A stretch of 64,000 nucleotides of DNA. Origin: Streptosporangium carneum. Its GTDB lineage: Bacteria; Actinomycetota; Actinomycetes; Streptosporangiales; Streptosporangiaceae. Location: assembly GCF_027922005.1 (NCBI RefSeq), contig NZ_BSEV01000013.1:1384-65383 (forward strand). The letters are read 5' to 3'. Of this stretch, positions 1 through 14,428 are shown piece by piece. How positions within the stretch are numbered: the first letter of the stretch is position 1; each line of letters opens with the position of its first letter. The notes beneath the pieces were generated by a model. It ran no database searches. It worked only from the letters and a program-made list of their open reading frames with translations, and had not been told where the DNA came from. A program made the translations under genes and the position numbers.

Positions 1-1694
1 AGCGCCAGTCGGTGCCGCTGCTCAAGAGCGAGTCGCCGCTGGTCGGCACCGGCATGGAGTACCGCGCCGCGACCGACGCCGGTGACGTCATCACCGCCGA
101 CAAGGCCGGTGTGGTCGAGGAGGTCTCGGCCGACTACGTCACCGTGATGAACGACGACGGCACCCGCACCACCTACCGGGTGGCGAAGTTCAAGCGCTCC
201 AACCAGGGCACCTGCTTCAACCAGAAGCCGATCGTGGCCGAGGGCGACCGCATCGAGGTCAACCAGGTGGTCGCCGACGGGCCGTGCACCGACAACGGTG
301 AGATGGCGCTGGGCAAGAACCTGCTGGTGGCGTTCATGCCGTGGGAGGGCCACAACTACGAAGACGCGATCATCCTGTCCCAGCGGCTGGTGCAGGACGA
401 CGTGCTGTCCTCGATCCACATCGAGGAGCACGAGGTCGACGCCCGTGACACCAAGCTGGGCCCCGAGGAGATCACCCGGGACATCCCGAACGTGTCGGAG
501 GAGGTGCTGGCCGATCTCGACGAGCGCGGCATCATCCGCATCGGCGCCGAGGTGGTGCCCGGCGACATCCTGGTCGGCAAGGTCACCCCGAAGGGCGAGA
601 CCGAGCTGACGCCGGAGGAGCGGCTGCTGCGTGCGATCTTCGGGGAGAAGGCCCGTGAGGTGCGCGACACCTCGCTGAAGGTGCCGCACGGCGAGCAGGG
701 CAAGGTCATCGGGGTGCGGGTGTTCTCCCGCGAGGAGGGTGACGAGCTGCCGCCGGGGGTCAACGAGCTGGTGCGCGTGTACGTGGCGCAGAAGCGTAAG
801 ATCACCGACGGTGACAAGCTGGCCGGCCGGCACGGCAACAAGGGCGTCATCTCCAAGATCCTGCCGGTGGAGGACATGCCGTTCCTGGAGGACGGCACGC
901 CGGTCGACATCATCCTCAACCCGCTGGGGGTGCCGGGCCGGATGAACGTCGGTCAGGTGCTGGAGACCCATCTGGGCTGGATCGCCGCCCGGGGCTGGGA
1001 CATCTCCGGCATCGAGGAGGCCTGGGCCGAGCGGCTGCGTGACAAGGGCTTCGCCGAGGTCGACCCGCGCACCAACATGGCCACGCCGGTGTTCGACGGC
1101 GCCAACGAGGAAGAGATCATCGGGCTGCTCGACAACACGGTCCCCAACCGTGACGGGGATCGGCTGGTGCAGCGCAGCGGCAAGGCCCGCCTCTTCGACG
1201 GGCGCTCCGGTGAGCCGTTCCCGCACCCGATCTCGGTCGGCTACATCTACATCCTGAAGCTGCTCCACCTGGTCGACGACAAGATCCACGCTCGTTCGAC
1301 CGGCCCGTACTCCATGATCACCCAGCAGCCGCTCGGCGGTAAGGCCCAGTTCGGCGGCCAGCGCTTCGGTGAGATGGAGGTGTGGGCGCTGGAGGCCTAC
1401 GGCGCCGCCTACGCCCTCCAGGAGCTGCTGACGATCAAGTCCGACGACGTGCTGGGCCGGGTGAAGGTCTACGAGGCGATCGTCAAGGGCGAGAACATCC
1501 CCGAGCCGGGCATTCCCGAGTCCTTCAAGGTGCTCATCAAGGAAATGCAGTCGCTGTGCCTGAACGTCGAGGTGCTCTCCAGCGACGGCATGTCCATCGA
1601 GATGCGCGACACCGACGAGGACGTCTTCCGCGCCGCGGAGGAGCTCGGCATCGACCTGTCCCGGCGCGAGCCGAGCAGCGTCGAAGAGGTCTGA
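1..1694 (+). CDS. rpoB: RNA polymerase beta subunit, 3' part (5' end outside window)
   Basis: This is the C-terminal roughly 563 residues of the beta subunit of RNA polymerase. The frame is open from the left edge, so the gene begins upstream; full-length actinobacterial RpoB is about 1,150-1,180 residues. Recognisable blocks are the stretch starting [16 protein letters not shown], the lysine/glycine-rich [15 protein letters not shown] segment that belongs to the active centre, and the C-terminal [20 protein letters not shown] block that contacts beta'. The rifampicin-resistance region lies upstream and cannot be read here. The stop codon is 27 bases before rpoC, as usual for this gene pair. 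Confidence 0.98.
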   Translation, partial: RQSVPLLKSESPLVGTGMEYRAATDAGDVITADKAGVVEEVSADYVTVMNDDGTRTTYRVAKFKRSNQGTCFNQKPIVAEGDRIEVNQVVADGPCTDNGEMALGKNLLVAFMPWEGHNYEDAIILSQRLVQDDVLSSIHIEEHEVDARDTKLGPEEITRDIPNVSEEVLADLDERGIIRIGAEVVPGDILVGKVTPKGETELTPEERLLRAIFGEKAREVRDTSLKVPHGEQGKVIGVRVFSREEGDELPPGVNELVRVYVAQKRKITDGDKLAGRHGNKGVISKILPVEDMPFLEDGTPVDIILNPLGVPGRMNVGQVLETHLGWIAARGWDISGIEEAWAERLRDKGFAEVDPRTNMATPVFDGANEEEIIGLLDNTVPNRDGDRLVQRSGKARLFDGRSGEPFPHPISVGYIYILKLLHLVDDKIHARSTGPYSMITQQPLGGKAQFGGQRFGEMEVWALEAYGAAYALQELLTIKSDDVLGRVKVYEAIVKGENIPEPGIPESFKVLIKEMQSLCLNVEVLSSDGMSIEMRDTDEDVFRAAEELGIDLSRREPSSVEEV

Positions 1695-1721
1695 TCTAGA
1701 AGCTGAGGAGGGGAATAACAA

Positions 1722-5609
<3,888 letters not shown>

Positions 5610-5661
5610 ACGCCCGGCGAAGGTCGGCTGAACGACGAAGCCGGCCGGACAGGCACGACGA

Positions 5662-5697
5662 CGGCGCCCGGTCTCCCGCGAGGGGGACCGGGCGCCG
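5662..5697 (+). terminator. Rho-independent-type terminator after rpoC
   Basis: Two 16-base arms (5662-5677 and 5682-5697) pair completely, counting one G-U pair, around a 4-base GCGA loop. The stem is almost all G-C. Only a weak T-rich stretch follows, which is common in high-GC actinobacteria. It separates rpoBC from rpsL. Confidence 0.8.
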
Positions 5698-5898
5698 CCG
5701 TGTTCGGAGTTCTTTCCGCCGATCTTTCTTGACCGGAACGTTGCGGGGAAAGCCGCACGTCTATGCCGGGAACGGCCTGAGAAGTCCCTGAAGACGGGTA
5801 AACTCGTGCTGGACCCAACAGCGGTCGGCTGGAAATCGGCCGCGGAGTCGCGACACGAACACGGGCGCTCGCAACGGCGGCCCGAGAGCGCAACCGTT

Positions 5899-5927
5899 TT
5901 GACGTGTTGCGTTGGACTGGGTAATCT
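5899..5927 (+). promoter_or_regulatory. Sigma-70-type promoter of the rpsL-rpsG-fusA-tuf operon
   Basis: A -35 box TTGACG (5899-5904) and a -10 box TAATCT (5922-5927) are separated by exactly 17 bases. Both are close to the consensus for the principal vegetative sigma factor of actinomycetes. The position, between the rpoC terminator and rpsL, fits a promoter for the str operon proper. No mapped transcription start is available. Confidence 0.7.
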
Positions 5928-6177
5928 TTCCGTTCGTGCCCGTGGCTTCATGGGCTCTCATGCGTGCGTGCCGACAGGTTTCCCATCGGGGAGTTGGCAG
6001 GGGCGCCGCATGGCTTCCTCCACCGGAGCGGCCTGGCGGGGAGAGTGGCGCGACAAGTGCGCGACACGCCCGAGCGCGTGGGTCGGAGTGGATGGAAAAA
6101 CCGCAGGTCATGACACCGGCAGCGCCTGCAAAAGCAACAAAATTTCGAATTACCGGCAAAGCACGAACGGAGACGCG

Positions 6178-6549
6178 GTGCCTACGATTCAGCAGCTGGT
6201 CCGCAAGGGCCGCCAGGACAAGGTCACCAAGACCAAGACCCCGGCGCTCAAGGCCAGCCCCCAGCGACGCGGCACCTGCATGCGCGTTTACACCACGACG
6301 CCCAAGAAGCCGAACTCCGCCCTCCGCAAGGTCGCGCGTGTCCGGCTCACCAACGGCATCGAGGTCACGGCCTACATCCCCGGTGTCGGCCACAACCTCC
6401 AGGAGCACTCCATCGTGCTCGTCCGCGGTGGTCGTGTGAAGGACCTGCCGGGTGTTCGCTACAAGATCATCCGTGGCTCGCTGGACACCCAGGGTGTCCG
6501 CAACCGCAAGCAGGCCCGTAGCCGTTACGGCGCGAAGAAGGAGAAGTAA
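6178..6549 (+). CDS. rpsL: 30S ribosomal protein S12
   Basis: S12 sits at the decoding centre of the 30S subunit and controls accuracy. The GTG at 6178 gives 123 residues starting [15 protein letters not shown], the standard start and length; an upstream in-frame extension was rejected. The two loops that mutate to streptomycin resistance, [12 protein letters not shown] and [14 protein letters not shown], have the wild-type lysines. It is the first gene of the operon, with rpsG 2 bases downstream. Confidence 0.97.
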   Translation: MPTIQQLVRKGRQDKVTKTKTPALKASPQRRGTCMRVYTTTPKKPNSALRKVARVRLTNGIEVTAYIPGVGHNLQEHSIVLVRGGRVKDLPGVRYKIIRGSLDTQGVRNRKQARSRYGAKKEK

Positions 6550-6551
6550 GA

Positions 6552-7022
6552 ATGCCTCGCAAGGGTTCTCCTGGCCGTCGTCAGCTCATGGCTGACCCGG
6601 TCCACAACTCGCCCCTGGTCACCGCGCTCATCAACAAGGTGCTCCTGGACGGCAAGCGCTCCATCGCCCAGTCCATCGTGTACGGCGCGCTCGAGGGCGC
6701 CAGGGAGAAGACCGGCAACGACCCGGTCGTCACCCTGAAGCGGGCCCTGGACAACGTCAAGCCGACCCTTGAGGTCCGCAGCCGCCGTGTCGGTGGCGCG
6801 ACCTACCAGGTCCCGGTCGAGGTGCGCGCCGCGCGCAGCACCACCCTGGCCCTGCGTTGGCTGGTGCAGTACTCCCGCGCCCGCCGCGAGAAGACCATGA
6901 CCGAGCGCCTCATGAACGAGCTGCTCGACGCCAGCAACGGCCTCGGCGCCAGCGTCAAGAAGCGCGAGGACACCCACAAGATGGCCGAGTCCAACAAGGC
7001 CTTCGCCCACTACCGCTGGTAA
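6552..7022 (+). CDS. rpsG: 30S ribosomal protein S7
   Basis: S7 (156 residues) nucleates assembly of the 30S head and binds near the E site. The protein starts [16 protein letters not shown] and ends FAHYRW, both typical. Start and stop of S12 and S7 are almost touching, which suggests translational coupling. fusA follows after 36 bases. Confidence 0.98.
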   Translation: MPRKGSPGRRQLMADPVHNSPLVTALINKVLLDGKRSIAQSIVYGALEGAREKTGNDPVVTLKRALDNVKPTLEVRSRRVGGATYQVPVEVRAARSTTLALRWLVQYSRARREKTMTERLMNELLDASNGLGASVKKREDTHKMAESNKAFAHYRW

Positions 7023-7058
7023 CAGCGGGTTCGACGAGACGACGAGGACGCGAGAGAA

Positions 7059-9158
7059 GTGGCCACCACGACCGCTCTTGACCTGGCCAAGGTCCGAAAC
7101 ATCGGCATCATGGCCCACATCGACGCGGGCAAGACCACGACGACCGAGCGCATCCTGTTCTACACCGGTATCAACTACAAGATCGGTGAAGTCCACGAGG
7201 GCGCAGCCACGATGGACTGGATGGAGCAGGAGCAGGAGCGTGGTATCACCATCACCTCCGCTGCTACGACCTGCGAGTGGCTCGGCCACACGATCAACAT
7301 CATCGACACCCCGGGTCACGTGGACTTCACGATCGAGGTGGAGCGCTCGCTCCGCGTCCTCGACGGTGCCGTCGCCGTGTTCGACGGCGTCGCCGGTGTG
7401 GAGCCCCAGTCCGAGACGGTGTGGCGTCAGGCCGACCGTTACGGCGTGCCCCGCATCTGCTTCGTCAACAAGATGGACCGTGTCGGCGCGGAGTTCCACC
7501 GCTGCGTCGACATGATGGTCAGCCGCCTGCACGCGACCCCCGCGGTCGTTCAGCTTCCCTGGGGCGTCGAGGCCGACTTCAAGGGCGTCATCGACCTGGT
7601 GAAGATGAAGGGCCTGCTCTGGAGCGCCGAGGCGGCCAAGGGCGAGATGTACGAGACCGTGGACATCCCGGCCGAGCACGCCGAGGCTGCCCGCGAGTGG
7701 CGTGACAAGCTCGTCGAGACCGTCGCGGAGAACGACGACGAGCTGATGGAGCTCTTCCTCGAGGGCGTCGAGCCCACCGAGGAGCAGCTGGTCGCGGCCA
7801 TCCGCCGCGCGACGCTGGCCAGCGCCATCAACCCGGTCCTGACCGGCACCGCGTTCAAGAACAAGGGCGTTCAGCCCCTGCTCGACGCGATCGTGGCCTA
7901 CCTCCCCGCCCCGACCGACATCCCGGCCTTCAAGGGTCACGCGGTCAACAACGAGGACGAGGTCATCGAGCGTCACGCGGACGTCAGCGAGCCGTTCGCC
8001 GCGCTGGCCTTCAAGATCATGAGCGACCAGCACCTGGGCCGTCTCACCTACATCCGCATCTACTCGGGCACGCTCGAGACCGGCACCGCCGTGGTCAACT
8101 CGGTGAAGGGCCGCAAGGAGCGGATCGGCAAGATCTACCAGATGCACGCCAACAAGCGCGAGGAGCGCTCGTCGGCGCACGCCGGTCAGATCGTCGCCGT
8201 CATGGGTCTGAAGGACACCACGACCGGTGACACGCTGGCCGACCCGTCCTCCCCGGTGGTCCTGGAGTCGATGAACTTCCCGGCGCCGGTCATCAACGTC
8301 GCGATCGAGCCCAAGACCAAGGGCGACCAGGAGAAGCTGGGCACCGCGATCCAGCGTCTGGCCGAGGAGGACCCGTCCTTCCAGGTCCGTCGTGACGAGG
8401 AGACCGGGCAGACGGTCATCTGGGGTATGGGCGAGCTCCACCTGGAGATCCTCGTCGACCGGATGCGCCGCGAGTTCAAGGTCGAGGCCAACGTCGGCCG
8501 CCCGCAGGTGGCCTACCGCGAGACCATCCGCCGCAAGGTGGAGAAGGTCGACTACGTCCACAAGAAGCAGACCGGTGGATCGGGTCAGTTCGCGAAGGTC
8601 ATCATCGACATCGAGCCGCTGGGCGAAGGCAACGACGGCTACGAGTTCGAGAACAAGGTCTCCGGTGGCCGCATCCCGAGGGAGTACATCCCCTCGGTCG
8701 ACGCCGGTGCCCAGGAGGCCGCGGAGTTCGGCGTTCTCGCCGGTTACCCCATGGTCGGGGTCAAGGTCACCCTGCAGGACGGCGCCTACCACGAGGTGGA
8801 CTCGTCCGAAATGGCCTTCAAGATCGCTGGCTCGATGGCCTTCAAGGAGGCCGCGCGCAAGGCGGACGCCGTAATCCTGGAGCCGATGATGGCCGTCGAG
8901 GTCACCACGCCCGAGGACTACATGGGTGATGTCATCGGTGACCTCAACGGTCGCCGCGGGCAGATCCAGTCAATGGACGAGCGCGGTGGAAACCGCGTCG
9001 TCAACGCGCTCGTGCCGCTGTCTGAGATGTTCGGCTACGTGGGTGACCTCCGTAGCAAGACGCAGGGACGCGCGAGCTACAGCATGCAGTTCGACTCCTA
9101 TGCGGAAGTGCCTCAGCACATCGCCAAGGAGATCGTCGCGAAGGTGCGGGGCGAGTAA
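7059..9158 (+). CDS. fusA: Translation elongation factor G
   Basis: EF-G (699 residues) is the GTPase that drives ribosomal translocation and, with RRF, recycling. It begins with GTG. All G motifs are visible: [13 protein letters not shown] (P-loop), [10 protein letters not shown] (switch I), DTPGHVDF (G3) and NKMD (G4). The C-terminal domains IV and V are complete ([15 protein letters not shown]). It is the single EF-G seen, placed canonically between rpsG and tuf. Confidence 0.98.
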   Translation: MATTTALDLAKVRNIGIMAHIDAGKTTTTERILFYTGINYKIGEVHEGAATMDWMEQEQERGITITSAATTCEWLGHTINIIDTPGHVDFTIEVERSLRVLDGAVAVFDGVAGVEPQSETVWRQADRYGVPRICFVNKMDRVGAEFHRCVDMMVSRLHATPAVVQLPWGVEADFKGVIDLVKMKGLLWSAEAAKGEMYETVDIPAEHAEAAREWRDKLVETVAENDDELMELFLEGVEPTEEQLVAAIRRATLASAINPVLTGTAFKNKGVQPLLDAIVAYLPAPTDIPAFKGHAVNNEDEVIERHADVSEPFAALAFKIMSDQHLGRLTYIRIYSGTLETGTAVVNSVKGRKERIGKIYQMHANKREERSSAHAGQIVAVMGLKDTTTGDTLADPSSPVVLESMNFPAPVINVAIEPKTKGDQEKLGTAIQRLAEEDPSFQVRRDEETGQTVIWGMGELHLEILVDRMRREFKVEANVGRPQVAYRETIRRKVEKVDYVHKKQTGGSGQFAKVIIDIEPLGEGNDGYEFENKVSGGRIPREYIPSVDAGAQEAAEFGVLAGYPMVGVKVTLQDGAYHEVDSSEMAFKIAGSMAFKEAARKADAVILEPMMAVEVTTPEDYMGDVIGDLNGRRGQIQSMDERGGNRVVNALVPLSEMFGYVGDLRSKTQGRASYSMQFDSYAEVPQHIAKEIVAKVRGE

Positions 9159-9387
9159 GTCCGGCATCCGTTTCGGTGCGGGCGGCGAGGACATCGCCGC
9201 CCCGTCACCGAGGGGGTGCGGGGCGAGTGAGCCCGCTGTCCCTACCAGGGAGGACGGCGTCGTCGACGCCGTCCCCTCGTCGGAAGGGCGCGGGCGAAGC
9301 TGCTCACCGGCCGGTCCTCACGGGGGCCGCCCCCAAGCCCGAGTGAAAAGACGCAAGTCAAGTCAGAATCTCTAAGGAGACAGAGCA
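9159..9387 (+). other. fusA-tuf intergenic region with two hairpins
   Basis: This 229-bp spacer has a perfect 9-bp stem at 9180-9188/9194-9202 with loop GGACA, and a near-perfect palindrome at 9253-9273 whose 10-base arms flank one base. A 14-base copy of the fusA 3' end (9143-9156) recurs in the same frame at 9215-9228. The hairpins could attenuate readthrough into tuf or protect processed mRNA ends; no promoter was clear. Confidence 0.55.
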
Positions 9388-10581
9388 GTGGCCAAGGCCA
9401 AGTTCGAGCGGACCAAGCCGCACGTAAACATCGGCACCATTGGGCACATCGACCACGGCAAGACCACTCTGACCGCGGCGATCACCAAGGTGCTCCACGA
9501 GCGTTACCCGAACCTCAACGAGGCGACCCCGTTCGACAAGATCGACAAGGCGCCCGAGGAGAAGGCTCGTGGTATCACGATCTCCATCGCGCACGTCGAG
9601 TACCAGACCGAGCAGCGCCACTACGCCCACGTGGACTGCCCCGGTCACGCCGACTACGTGAAGAACATGATCACCGGTGCGGCTCAGATGGACGGCGCGA
9701 TCCTCGTGGTCGCCGCCACCGACGGTCCGATGCCGCAGACCAAGGAGCACGTCCTCCTGGCCCGTCAGGTCGGCGTCCCCTACATCGTGGTCGCCCTGAA
9801 CAAGGCCGACATGGTGGACGACGAGGAGATCCTGGAGCTCGTCGAGCTCGAGGTCCGTGAGCTTCTCTCGGCCCAGGAGTTCCCCGGCGACGACCTGCCG
9901 GTCGTTCGCGTCTCGGCGCTGAAGGCGCTCGAGGGCGACGAGAAGTGGGGCGACAGCATCATCGAGCTCATGACCGCGGTGGACGAGAACGTCCCGCAGC
10001 CGGCTCGTGAGACCGACAAGCCGTTCCTCATGCCGATCGAGGACGTCTTCTCGATCACCGGTCGTGGCACCGTCGTCACCGGCCGTATCGAGCGCGGTGT
10101 CGTCAAGGTCAACGAGACCGTCGACATCATCGGCATCAAGGACACCAAGACCACCACCACGGTCACCGGTGTCGAGATGTTCCGCAAGCTCCTCGACGAG
10201 GGCCAGGCCGGTGACAACGTCGGTCTGCTCCTGCGCGGCATCAAGCGTGAGGACGTCGAGCGCGGCCAGTGCATCATCAAGCCGGGCACGACCACCCCGC
10301 ACACCGAGTTCGAGGCCCAGGTCTACATCCTGAGCAAGGACGAGGGCGGCCGCCACACGCCGTTCTTCAACAACTACCGCCCGCAGTTCTACTTCCGTAC
10401 GACTGACGTGACCGGTGTTGTGAACCTGCCCGAGGGCACCGAGATGGTCATGCCCGGTGACAACACCGAGATGTCCGTCCAGCTCATCCAGCCCATCGCG
10501 ATGGAGGACGGTCTCAAGTTCGCCATCCGCGAGGGTGGCCGCACCGTCGGTGCGGGTCGCGTTACCAAGATCATCAAGTAG
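9388..10581 (+). CDS. tuf: Translation elongation factor Tu
   Basis: EF-Tu (397 residues) carries aminoacyl-tRNA to the ribosome. It starts at GTG behind aaggagac. GTPase motifs are [22 protein letters not shown] and NKAD. Domains II and III are complete, ending [10 protein letters not shown]. This is the usual tuf1-type position at the end of the str operon, and a terminator follows. Some actinomycetes have a second, divergent tuf gene elsewhere; none is seen here. Confidence 0.98.
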   Translation: MAKAKFERTKPHVNIGTIGHIDHGKTTLTAAITKVLHERYPNLNEATPFDKIDKAPEEKARGITISIAHVEYQTEQRHYAHVDCPGHADYVKNMITGAAQMDGAILVVAATDGPMPQTKEHVLLARQVGVPYIVVALNKADMVDDEEILELVELEVRELLSAQEFPGDDLPVVRVSALKALEGDEKWGDSIIELMTAVDENVPQPARETDKPFLMPIEDVFSITGRGTVVTGRIERGVVKVNETVDIIGIKDTKTTTTVTGVEMFRKLLDEGQAGDNVGLLLRGIKREDVERGQCIIKPGTTTPHTEFEAQVYILSKDEGGRHTPFFNNYRPQFYFRTTDVTGVVNLPEGTEMVMPGDNTEMSVQLIQPIAMEDGLKFAIREGGRTVGAGRVTKIIK

Positions 10582-10595
10582 TACGATCGCGGAGT

Positions 10596-10627
10596 GGCGG
10601 TCGGCCCTCGTCGCAGGGCCGACCGCC
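10596..10627 (+). terminator. Terminator of the str operon
   Basis: A perfect 13-bp stem (10596-10608 with 10615-10627) closes a 6-base loop CGTCGC fourteen bases after the tuf stop codon. It has the position and strength expected of the operon terminator. Confidence 0.8.
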
Positions 10628-10674
10628 GCGCCACGAGGGGGCCGTGCCGTACGGCGCGTCTCCCAGCCCACGAA

Positions 10675-10731
10675 CCGTGATCTCGCAGTTGGTTCGGCCG
10701 CACAGTGACCGAACTAACTGCCAGATCACGG
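10675..10731. promoter_or_regulatory. Large imperfect inverted repeat upstream of the S10 operon
   Basis: Two 23-base arms (10675-10697 and 10709-10731) are reverse complements at 21 of 23 positions, around an 11-base centre. No T-run follows on the plus strand. The site lies about 100 bp before rpsJ and after the tuf terminator, so it is either an operator for a dimeric protein or a structured leader. A weak -10-like TATAGC sits at 10772-10777 with no good -35. Confidence 0.55.
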
Positions 10732-10832
10732 AAGAAAGCGCAGATCGACAGCGTCTGCTCCGTGGGACACATATAGCGGCACCCTGCCGCACGTAACTTT
10801 TTCAGACGACAGCGAAGGACACCGAGGCCATT

Positions 10833-11141
10833 ATGGCGGGACAGAAGATCCGCATCCGGCTCAAGGCCTATGACCACGAGGTCATCGACAGCTCGGCCAA
10901 GAAGATCGTTGAGACGGTCACGCGGACTGGTGCTAAGGTCGCGGGCCCGGTGCCGCTGCCGACCGAGAAGAACGTGTACTGCGTCATCCGCTCGCCGCAC
11001 AAGTACAAGGACAGCCGCGAGCACTTTGAGATGCGCACGCACAAGCGGCTGATTGACATCATCGACCCGACGCCGAAGACGGTCGACTCGCTCATGCGAC
11101 TCGACCTCCCCGCCGGCGTTGACATCTCGATCAAGCTCTGA
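10833..11141 (+). CDS. rpsJ: 30S ribosomal protein S10
   Basis: S10 (102 residues) is part of the 30S head and, as NusE, of antitermination complexes. It starts [17 protein letters not shown], and the long loop region with [20 protein letters not shown] is standard. It is the first gene of the S10 operon; rplC follows after 14 bases. Confidence 0.98.
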   Translation: MAGQKIRIRLKAYDHEVIDSSAKKIVETVTRTGAKVAGPVPLPTEKNVYCVIRSPHKYKDSREHFEMRTHKRLIDIIDPTPKTVDSLMRLDLPAGVDISIKL

Positions 11142-11155
11142 GGGAACGCACTGAC

Positions 11156-11809
11156 ATGGCTAAGCAGATCAAGGGCGTCCTGGGCAAGAAGCTCGGCATG
11201 ACCCAGGTCTTCGACGCGGACAACCGGATGGTCCCGGTGACCGTCGTCGAGGCTGGTCCGTGCGTCGTGACCCGCGTCCGCACTCCCGAGAAGGACGGCT
11301 ACTCCGCCGTACAGCTCGGCTTCGGGCAGGTCGACCCGCGGAAGGTCAACAAGCCGCTCGGCGACTACCTGCGCAAGCACGACATCACTCCGCGCCGTTA
11401 CTTCACGGAGATCCGTACCGACGACGCGAGCGACTACACCCTCGGCCAGGAAGTCCTGGCCGACACCTTCGAGGCCGGCCAGTTCGTCGACGTGACGGGC
11501 AAGAGCAAGGGCAAGGGCTTCGCCGGTGTCATGAAGCGTCACGGCTTCAAGGGTCTGGGCGCCTCGCACGGTACCCAGCGCAAGCACCGTTCGCCGGGTT
11601 CCATCGGTGGCTGCGCCACCCCGGGCCGCGTTTTCAAGGGCCTGCGCATGGCTGGTCGGATGGGTAACGTCCGTACCACCATCCAGAGCCTCAAGGTCCA
11701 CGCCGTGGACGCCGAGAAGGGCCTCATCCTGATCAAGGGTGCGATCCCCGGCGCCAACGGCAGCCTGGTTCTCGTCCGCACCGCTGCCAAGAAGGGGGCT
11801 GCCAAGTGA
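11156..11809 (+). CDS. rplC: 50S ribosomal protein L3
   Basis: L3 (217 residues) reaches from the surface to the peptidyl transferase centre. It begins [19 protein letters not shown]. The central extension [16 protein letters not shown] and the [11 protein letters not shown] loop are present. It overlaps rplD by 4 bases (GTGA), a sign of translational coupling. Confidence 0.98.
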   Translation: MAKQIKGVLGKKLGMTQVFDADNRMVPVTVVEAGPCVVTRVRTPEKDGYSAVQLGFGQVDPRKVNKPLGDYLRKHDITPRRYFTEIRTDDASDYTLGQEVLADTFEAGQFVDVTGKSKGKGFAGVMKRHGFKGLGASHGTQRKHRSPGSIGGCATPGRVFKGLRMAGRMGNVRTTIQSLKVHAVDAEKGLILIKGAIPGANGSLVLVRTAAKKGAAK

Positions 11810-12453
11810 GCACCATTGACGTCCTCGACGTGAGCGGCGCGAAGACCGGCACGGTCGACCTGCCCGGCGACATCTTCGGCGCCAAGGTCAACATCCCGCT
11901 GATCCACCAGGTCGTCGTGGCCCAGCTCGCCGCTCGTCGGCAGGGCACCCACAAGGCCAAGACCCGCGGTGAGATCAGCGGCGGCGGCAAGAAGCCGTAC
12001 CGCCAGAAGGGCACCGGCCGGGCCCGCCAGGGTTCGACCCGCGCTCCGCAGTTCACCGGCGGTGGCACCGTCCACGGCCCGGTCCCGCGGGACTACAGCC
12101 AGAAGACGCCCAAGAAGATGAAGGCCGCCGCCCTGCGCGGCGCCCTGTCCGACAGGGCGAACGGCGGCCGCGTCCACGTGGTCAGCGGCCTGGTCACGGG
12201 GGAGACCCCCAGGACCAAGGCGGCTCTGGAGTCGCTGCGCAAGGTCACGCAGGCCCGCAGCGTCCTGGTCGTCGTCGACGAGGGTGACGAGCTCACCTGG
12301 ATGAGCCTGCGCAACGCTCCCGAGGTCCACCTGCTGGACTCCGGGCAGCTGAACACCTACGACGTGCTCTGCTACGACGACGTCGTCTTCACTCAGGAGG
12401 CGTACGACCAGGTCGTCGCGCGTCTGAGCAAGAGCGGGAAGGAAGACGCCTGA
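11806..12453 (+). CDS. rplD: 50S ribosomal protein L4
   Basis: L4 (215 residues) lines the peptide exit tunnel and in some bacteria autoregulates the S10 operon. The GTG start overlaps the rplC stop. The tunnel loop segment [16 protein letters not shown] with [13 protein letters not shown] is intact. The stop codon overlaps the rplW ATG by one base. Confidence 0.98.
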   Translation: MSTIDVLDVSGAKTGTVDLPGDIFGAKVNIPLIHQVVVAQLAARRQGTHKAKTRGEISGGGKKPYRQKGTGRARQGSTRAPQFTGGGTVHGPVPRDYSQKTPKKMKAAALRGALSDRANGGRVHVVSGLVTGETPRTKAALESLRKVTQARSVLVVVDEGDELTWMSLRNAPEVHLLDSGQLNTYDVLCYDDVVFTQEAYDQVVARLSKSGKEDA

Positions 12454-12755
12454 TGGAGAAGATCGCCGACCCGCGCGACATCATCATCAAGCCGGTTGTC
12501 TCCGAGAAGAGCTACGGCCTGATCGACGAGCACAACAAGTACACGTTCCTGGTGCGGAAGAACGCCAACAAGACGCAGGTCAAGATCGCGATTGAGCAGA
12601 TCTTCGGCGTCAAGGTGGTCAGCGTCAACACCGTCAACCGCCAGGGCAAGCGCAAGCGGACCAAGTTCGGTTACGGCCAGCGCCCCAGCACCAAGCGCGC
12701 GATCGTGAGCCTGGTCGAGGGTGACCGTATCGACATCTTCGGCCAGGTTGGCTGA
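12453..12755 (+). CDS. rplW: 50S ribosomal protein L23
   Basis: L23 (100 residues) sits at the tunnel exit and docks trigger factor and SRP. It starts [20 protein letters not shown]; the IKPVVSEKS stretch is the family hallmark. The arm [17 protein letters not shown] is present. It is coupled to rplD by a TGATG overlap. Confidence 0.97.
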   Translation: MEKIADPRDIIIKPVVSEKSYGLIDEHNKYTFLVRKNANKTQVKIAIEQIFGVKVVSVNTVNRQGKRKRTKFGYGQRPSTKRAIVSLVEGDRIDIFGQVG

Positions 12756-12786
12756 CCCGCTCGCTGAAGTAAGTAACAGGGAGAAC

Positions 12787-12810
12787 GCCCCCCGTCGTCA
12801 GACGGGGGGC
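12787..12810 (+). promoter_or_regulatory. Perfect hairpin between rplW and rplB
   Basis: A 10-bp G-C-rich stem (12787-12796 with 12801-12810) with loop GTCA lies in the 93-bp rplW-rplB gap. It has no T-tract, so it looks like an internal attenuator or mRNA processing site rather than an operon end. Confidence 0.6.
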
Positions 12811-12848
12811 ATTCGACCGGATTAACCGACGAAGGATGAACGAAAAAG

Positions 12849-13685
12849 ATGGGCATCCGTAAACTCAAGCCGACGACCCCGGGTCGCCGCGGCGCCAGCG
12901 TCTCGGACTTTGCCGAGATCACGCGCAGCACGCCCGAGAAGTCGCTGCTTGCCCCCTTGCACAGCAAGGGAGGGCGCAACGTCCACGGCCGGGTCACCAC
13001 CCGCCACCAGGGCGGTGGCCACAAGCGCGCCTACCGGATCATCGACTTCCGGCGCCACGACAAGGACGGGATCCCGGCCAAGGTCGCTCACATCGAGTAC
13101 GACCCCAACCGCACCTCCCGCATCGCTCTGCTGCACTACGCCGACGGGGAGAAGCGCTACATCCTCTGCCCGACCGGCCTCAAGCAGGGCGACAAGATCG
13201 AGAACGGCCCCACGGCCGACATCAAGCCGGGTAACTGCCTCCCGCTGCGCAACATCCCGACCGGTACCTTCATCCACGCGGTGGAGCTCCGTCCGGGTGG
13301 CGGCGCCAAGCTGGGCCGGTCCGCCGGTGCGCAGATCCAGCTGCTCGCCAAGGAGGGCCAGTACGCCACGCTGCGTATGCCCTCCGGCGAAATGCGCCAG
13401 GTCGACGTCCGCTGCCGGGCCTCCATCGGCCAGGTCGGCAACGCCGAGCAGGCCAACATCAACTGGGGTAAGGCCGGCCGTATGCGGTGGAAGGGCAAGC
13501 GCCCCACCGTCCGCGGTGTCGCGATGAACCCGGTCGACCACCCGCACGGTGGTGGTGAGGGTAAGACCTCCGGTGGTCGTCACCCCGTCAACCCCAAGGG
13601 CAAGCCCGAGGGTCGTACTCGTGCGGCGAACAAGGCCAGCGACCGGCTGATCATCCGTCGTCGGACCAAGCGGAAGAAGCGGTAG
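12849..13685 (+). CDS. rplB: 50S ribosomal protein L2
   Basis: L2 (278 residues) is needed for subunit association and for peptidyl transferase activity. It starts [18 protein letters not shown]. The C-terminal [21 protein letters not shown] segment contains the conserved histidine that approaches the catalytic centre. The length is typical. Confidence 0.98.
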   Translation: MGIRKLKPTTPGRRGASVSDFAEITRSTPEKSLLAPLHSKGGRNVHGRVTTRHQGGGHKRAYRIIDFRRHDKDGIPAKVAHIEYDPNRTSRIALLHYADGEKRYILCPTGLKQGDKIENGPTADIKPGNCLPLRNIPTGTFIHAVELRPGGGAKLGRSAGAQIQLLAKEGQYATLRMPSGEMRQVDVRCRASIGQVGNAEQANINWGKAGRMRWKGKRPTVRGVAMNPVDHPHGGGEGKTSGGRHPVNPKGKPEGRTRAANKASDRLIIRRRTKRKKR

Positions 13686-13696
13686 GAGCAGCCAAA

Positions 13697-13975
13697 ATGC
13701 CACGTAGCCTTAAGAAGGGTCCCTTCGTGGACGACCACCTTCAGAAGAAGGTGGATGTCCAGAACGAGAAGGGCACCAAGAACGTCATCAAGACGTGGTC
13801 GCGGCGCTCCATGATCGTTCCCGACATGCTCGGTCACACGATCGCCGTTCACGACGGCCGCAAGCACGTCCCGGTGTTCGTCACCGAGTCGATGATCGGC
13901 CACAAGCTCGGTGAGTTCGCGCCCACGCGGACGTTCCGCAGCCACGTCAAGGAAGACCGCCGCAGCCGGCGGTAA
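13697..13975 (+). CDS. rpsS: 30S ribosomal protein S19
   Basis: S19 (92 residues) pairs with S13 in the 30S head and contacts bridge B1. It starts [15 protein letters not shown] and includes [15 protein letters not shown], both diagnostic. It lies 11 bases after rplB, with a 99-bp gap before rplV. Confidence 0.97.
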   Translation: MPRSLKKGPFVDDHLQKKVDVQNEKGTKNVIKTWSRRSMIVPDMLGHTIAVHDGRKHVPVFVTESMIGHKLGEFAPTRTFRSHVKEDRRSRR

Positions 13976-14074
13976 GCGCCTTAGGGCGGGGAAGTCGAGC
14001 CGGAGACGGCCGGAAACGGTCGCACGGCGAGACGGGCCCGCTCGACACGAAGCAGAAGGTAAGAGGAGTAAGCG

Positions 14075-14428
14075 ATGGAAGCCAGGGCTCAGGTGCGGTT
14101 CGCGCGCCACACGCCCATGAAGGCCCGCCGCGTGGTGGACCTCATTCGCGGGCTGCCCGCTTCGGAGGCGCAGGCCGTGCTGCAGTTCGCTCCCCAGTCG
14201 GCGAGCGAGACCGTGTACAAGGTGCTGTCCAGCGCCATTGCCAACGCGGAGCACAACTTCAAACTCGACCGCGACACGCTCTTCGTGAGCCGTGCGTGGG
14301 TCGACGAGGGCCCGACGCTGAAGCGGTTCCGTCCCCGCGCTCAGGGTCGCGCCTATCGGATCAACAAGCGGACGAGCCACATCACCGTGATCGTGGAGTC
14401 CCGCGAGCCGAAGGGGAGGACCCGCTAG
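14075..14428 (+). CDS. rplV: 50S ribosomal protein L22
   Basis: L22 (117 residues) forms the tunnel constriction with L4; its beta-hairpin is where macrolide-resistance mutations arise elsewhere. The protein starts [20 protein letters not shown], and the hairpin tip region [18 protein letters not shown] is complete. It has a strong site aagaggag before the ATG. Its stop overlaps the rpsC GTG (TAGTG). Confidence 0.97.
   Translation: MEARAQVRFARHTPMKARRVVDLIRGLPASEAQAVLQFAPQSASETVYKVLSSAIANAEHNFKLDRDTLFVSRAWVDEGPTLKRFRPRAQGRAYRINKRTSHITVIVESREPKGRTR

Larger units (their letters stand above)
5610..6177 (+). other. Long rpoC-rpsL intergenic region (568 bp)
   Basis: This gap carries the rpoC terminator, a promoter at 5899-5927 and a leader of about 240 bases before rpsL. 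An open frame runs through part of it in phase with rpsL, but it has no ribosomal protein homology and S12 needs no extension. I see no other gene here. Confidence 0.6.

Noticed and set aside
5806..6177. An N-terminal extension of S12
   Set aside because: S12 length and start are fixed by the family; the extra sequence overlaps the promoter.
6525..8792. A 755-codon open frame antisense to rpsG and fusA
   Set aside because: It mirrors the codon bias of the real genes, has no ribosome binding site and no recognisable domain.
9358..10671. A 437-codon frame antisense to tuf
   Set aside because: A high-GC shadow of EF-Tu; its composition is only valine, aspartate, leucine and glycine runs.
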